Made by a program: the position numbers and the translations under genes. From positions 1 to 5,858 of the forward strand of contig CBCXVS010000386.1 in NCBI GenBank assembly GCA_965178525.1: a DNA stretch of 5,858 nucleotides. Reading direction: 5' to 3'. Positions 4,821-5,858 of this stretch are shown piece by piece (within the stretch, counting starts at the first letter, position 1; every line of letters begins with the position of its first letter). This DNA comes from CBCXVS01 sp965178525 (lineage in GTDB: Bacteria; Tectomicrobia; Entotheonellia; Entotheonellales; Entotheonellaceae). Under the pieces are notes generated by a model. The model was not told where the DNA came from. It did no database searches and worked only from the letters and a program-made list of their open reading frames with translations.

Positions 4821-5551
4821 AGAACGAAGGAGTATTTAATATTACTAGAAAAAAACCGCATAAGATAACGCAACTGGAACAAAACGTTTCAAATGATACC
4901 ACCTTCCATAATAATTATAAAGTAGTCCTGAAAAATCGGATTCCATACAAAAGCGCCTTGTTAATGGACCAAGATAGAGCAAAAGTATTTATACATTTGA
5001 AAAAAAATCGTAGTGGCAGTATAGAAAGAACTATCTATACATCCGCAAAGATAAAAACCGTTTCTCTTCAGAAGAATTTGCAAGATAAACCAGTTTTTGA
5101 GGCTAATTTACAATCTATAGACTATTATGCTGATTATGATCGTAATAATAGATTATATAGTACTGCAAATATTTTGTCAACTGATCTTTCAAAAATACAA
5201 GGAAAAAAGGAATGTATTATAAATTCTAGCGGCGCAGCAACTGATCCCAAAGAGTTCTTAAAAGAAGCAGAAAGACGTAAATTAAATAGAACCTATATTT
5301 TCTTTCACGCTGGCTGGATGCCTAATTCTGTATTGAATGTATTACAACATCCAGACATGGAGACGTTTTTGCAAGAAGATTTTGCTGCAGTCGTTGACTA
5401 TCTAAATGAAGGATCGCAGATTACAGATTTTAATGGGCAAACGAACTCTACTCATGACTTCGTCCTTAGTATAGGCATTAATGGATTGCCAGGACATGCT
5501 TACTTCTATCTGATGGGTTCAATAAAGGACAAAAAGGTTGGAGCTCTCTAA
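4818..5551 (+). CDS. Unrecognised protein of the AT-rich island, start joined by a -1 frameshift
   Basis: I do not recognise this protein. The long frame is open from 4805 to TAA 5549-5551, but it has no usual start before TTG 4958 or ATG 4964, neither with a good ribosome binding site. The strong site at 4807-4812 points to TTG 4818, whose frame gives MRTKEYLILLEK and then stops at 4866. At 4850-4856 this frame reads A AAA AAC; a -1 shift there, or one more A in the run of seven, joins it to the long frame (KPHKITQLEQ...) and gives about 244 residues. Visible character: soluble, rich in K, N, S and D, with no signal peptide or membrane segment; possible landmarks are RTYIFFHAGWMPNS and FVLSIGINGLPGHAYFYLMG near the C-terminus. 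Base and codon use (AAA, ATA, AAT, TTA) differ strongly from the GC-rich flanks, so it was probably acquired by transfer. If no shift occurs, an N-terminally shorter protein from 4958 or 4964 (195-197 residues) is the fallback. Confidence 0.65.
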
Positions 5552-5579
5552 CCATGAATATAAGAAATGGATAGAGAGC
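5543..5579. terminator. Stem-loop at the end of the AT-rich gene, possible terminator
   Basis: GCTCTCTA (5543-5550) pairs perfectly with TAGAGAGC (5572-5579). Inside, after an A/A mismatch, CCAT (5552-5555) pairs with ATGG (5567-5570) around an 11-nt loop. The stem includes the stop codon. No T-run follows on the plus strand, so it is not a standard intrinsic terminator; it could stabilise the 3' end or mark the edge of the insert. Confidence 0.4.
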
Positions 5580-5858
5580 GCAGCGTCTATGACTCCCTAG
5601 GGTTATCAGCTTTTGAGTAGGAAAAAACAGGAAAAAGGGGACGGATTTATTTTCTGGCTCACATTATCACAAGGAACGGTGTCATCAGGGGTTCGCAATG
5701 TAATTCCGTTTCCGGCAAGCTAGCCACTAATGATCATGAGGGGTCAATCCCGAATGGCCTTAAGTGAAGCTCTAACTGCTGGTCGTGTCAACGGTTGACC
5801 CAACACATGAGGGGGTTTTGTCACGAAGGGAGCGGTCTGGGGTCGTCGCTTTTGGACG
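5552..5858. other. Right flank without a convincing gene
   Basis: Base composition returns toward that of the left part after about 5655. No frame of useful length with a ribosome binding site is visible on either strand. It holds the inner part of the stem-loop ending at 5579, the motif at 5631-5654, a GTCAACGGTTGAC palindrome at 5787-5799, and GGGTCAA at 5741-5747 inverted against TTGACCC at 5795-5801. It may be worn-out mobile element DNA or the 5' region of a gene beyond the edge. Confidence 0.45.
5631..5654 (+). repeat. Transposase-associated sequence motif, right inverted copy
   Basis: Reads GAAAAAGGGGACGGATTTA followed by TTTTC. I recall the closely similar string GGGGACAGATTTATTTT as widespread beside RAYT/IS200-like genes in many genomes. 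No transposase is readable in the 200 bases after it. It faces the copy at 4726-4750, and the two enclose the AT-rich island (929 bp from outer edge to outer edge). Confidence 0.5.

Noticed and set aside
5736..5798. 20-codon frame from ATG 5736
   Set aside because: Too short, no ribosome binding site and no likeness to known small proteins.
5787..5799. Palindrome GTCAACGGTTGAC as an operator
   Set aside because: A single 6-bp arm palindrome with no adjacent gene or second copy; chance cannot be excluded.
1..5858. CRISPR array, tRNA or rRNA genes
   Set aside because: No spaced direct repeats of CRISPR length and no tRNA cloverleaf or rRNA stretch were noticed on either strand.

Overview
The window is mostly moderately GC-rich DNA (one sampled 60-base line, 1021-1080, is 60% G+C) with one sharply AT-rich island at about 4750-5640 (one sampled line, 5101-5160, is 25% G+C). 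The mix of genes is a Nudix ADP-ribose hydrolase, a response regulator with a C-terminal cysteine module, an isocitrate lyase/PEP mutase family enzyme, a PilZ protein, an xisH-xisI pair, a PIN/UPF0175 toxin-antitoxin pair and a REP-associated transposase. This fits an environmental Gram-negative bacterium. A Nitrospira-like lineage is a guess from family content, not something the bases prove.

Left part (1-2644): a 7-bp tandem repeat at the edge, then an intact Nudix hydrolase gene and, 32 nt later on the same strand, a response regulator gene broken by a one-base frameshift into a receiver ORF (734-1138) and a cysteine-rich C-terminal ORF (1126-1350). Converging on it with a 4-nt gap is an intact PEP mutase/isocitrate lyase family gene on the minus strand. 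Upstream of that, on the same strand, is a PilZ gene cut short by an in-frame TAG; the 14 codons of its lost tail are still readable.

Middle part (2645-4250): an intergenic stretch, then xisH (one-base frameshift) overlapping xisI (3' half lost). xisI ends exactly where a minus-strand DUF3368-type PIN toxin gene also loses its 3' end, so the two genes are joined tail to tail. The PIN gene overlaps the stop of a UPF0175-type antitoxin gene by 4 nt. Together these look like the scar of one deletion between two facing accessory modules.

Right part (4197-5858): a decayed REP-associated tyrosine transposase with both histidines of its HUH motif replaced and its centre missing, then the AT-rich island with one unrecognised gene. 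That gene has an excellent ribosome binding site, a TTG start and an A AAA AAC run exactly where a -1 shift is needed to join the start to the long reading frame. Two similar 24-25 nt sequences in inverted orientation (4726-4750 and 5631-5654) bracket the island. The last 300 bases hold no convincing gene.

The Nudix gene and the PEP mutase family gene look undamaged. The antitoxin ORF is open but odd at its C-terminus. The other loci carry lesions: three apparent one-base deletions, one amber codon, one gene-joining deletion and one dead transposase. This is either real decay of an accessory region or, for the one-base deletions, uncorrected sequencing error. The tail-to-tail junction, the lost HUH residues and the AT-rich island cannot be explained by one-base errors.
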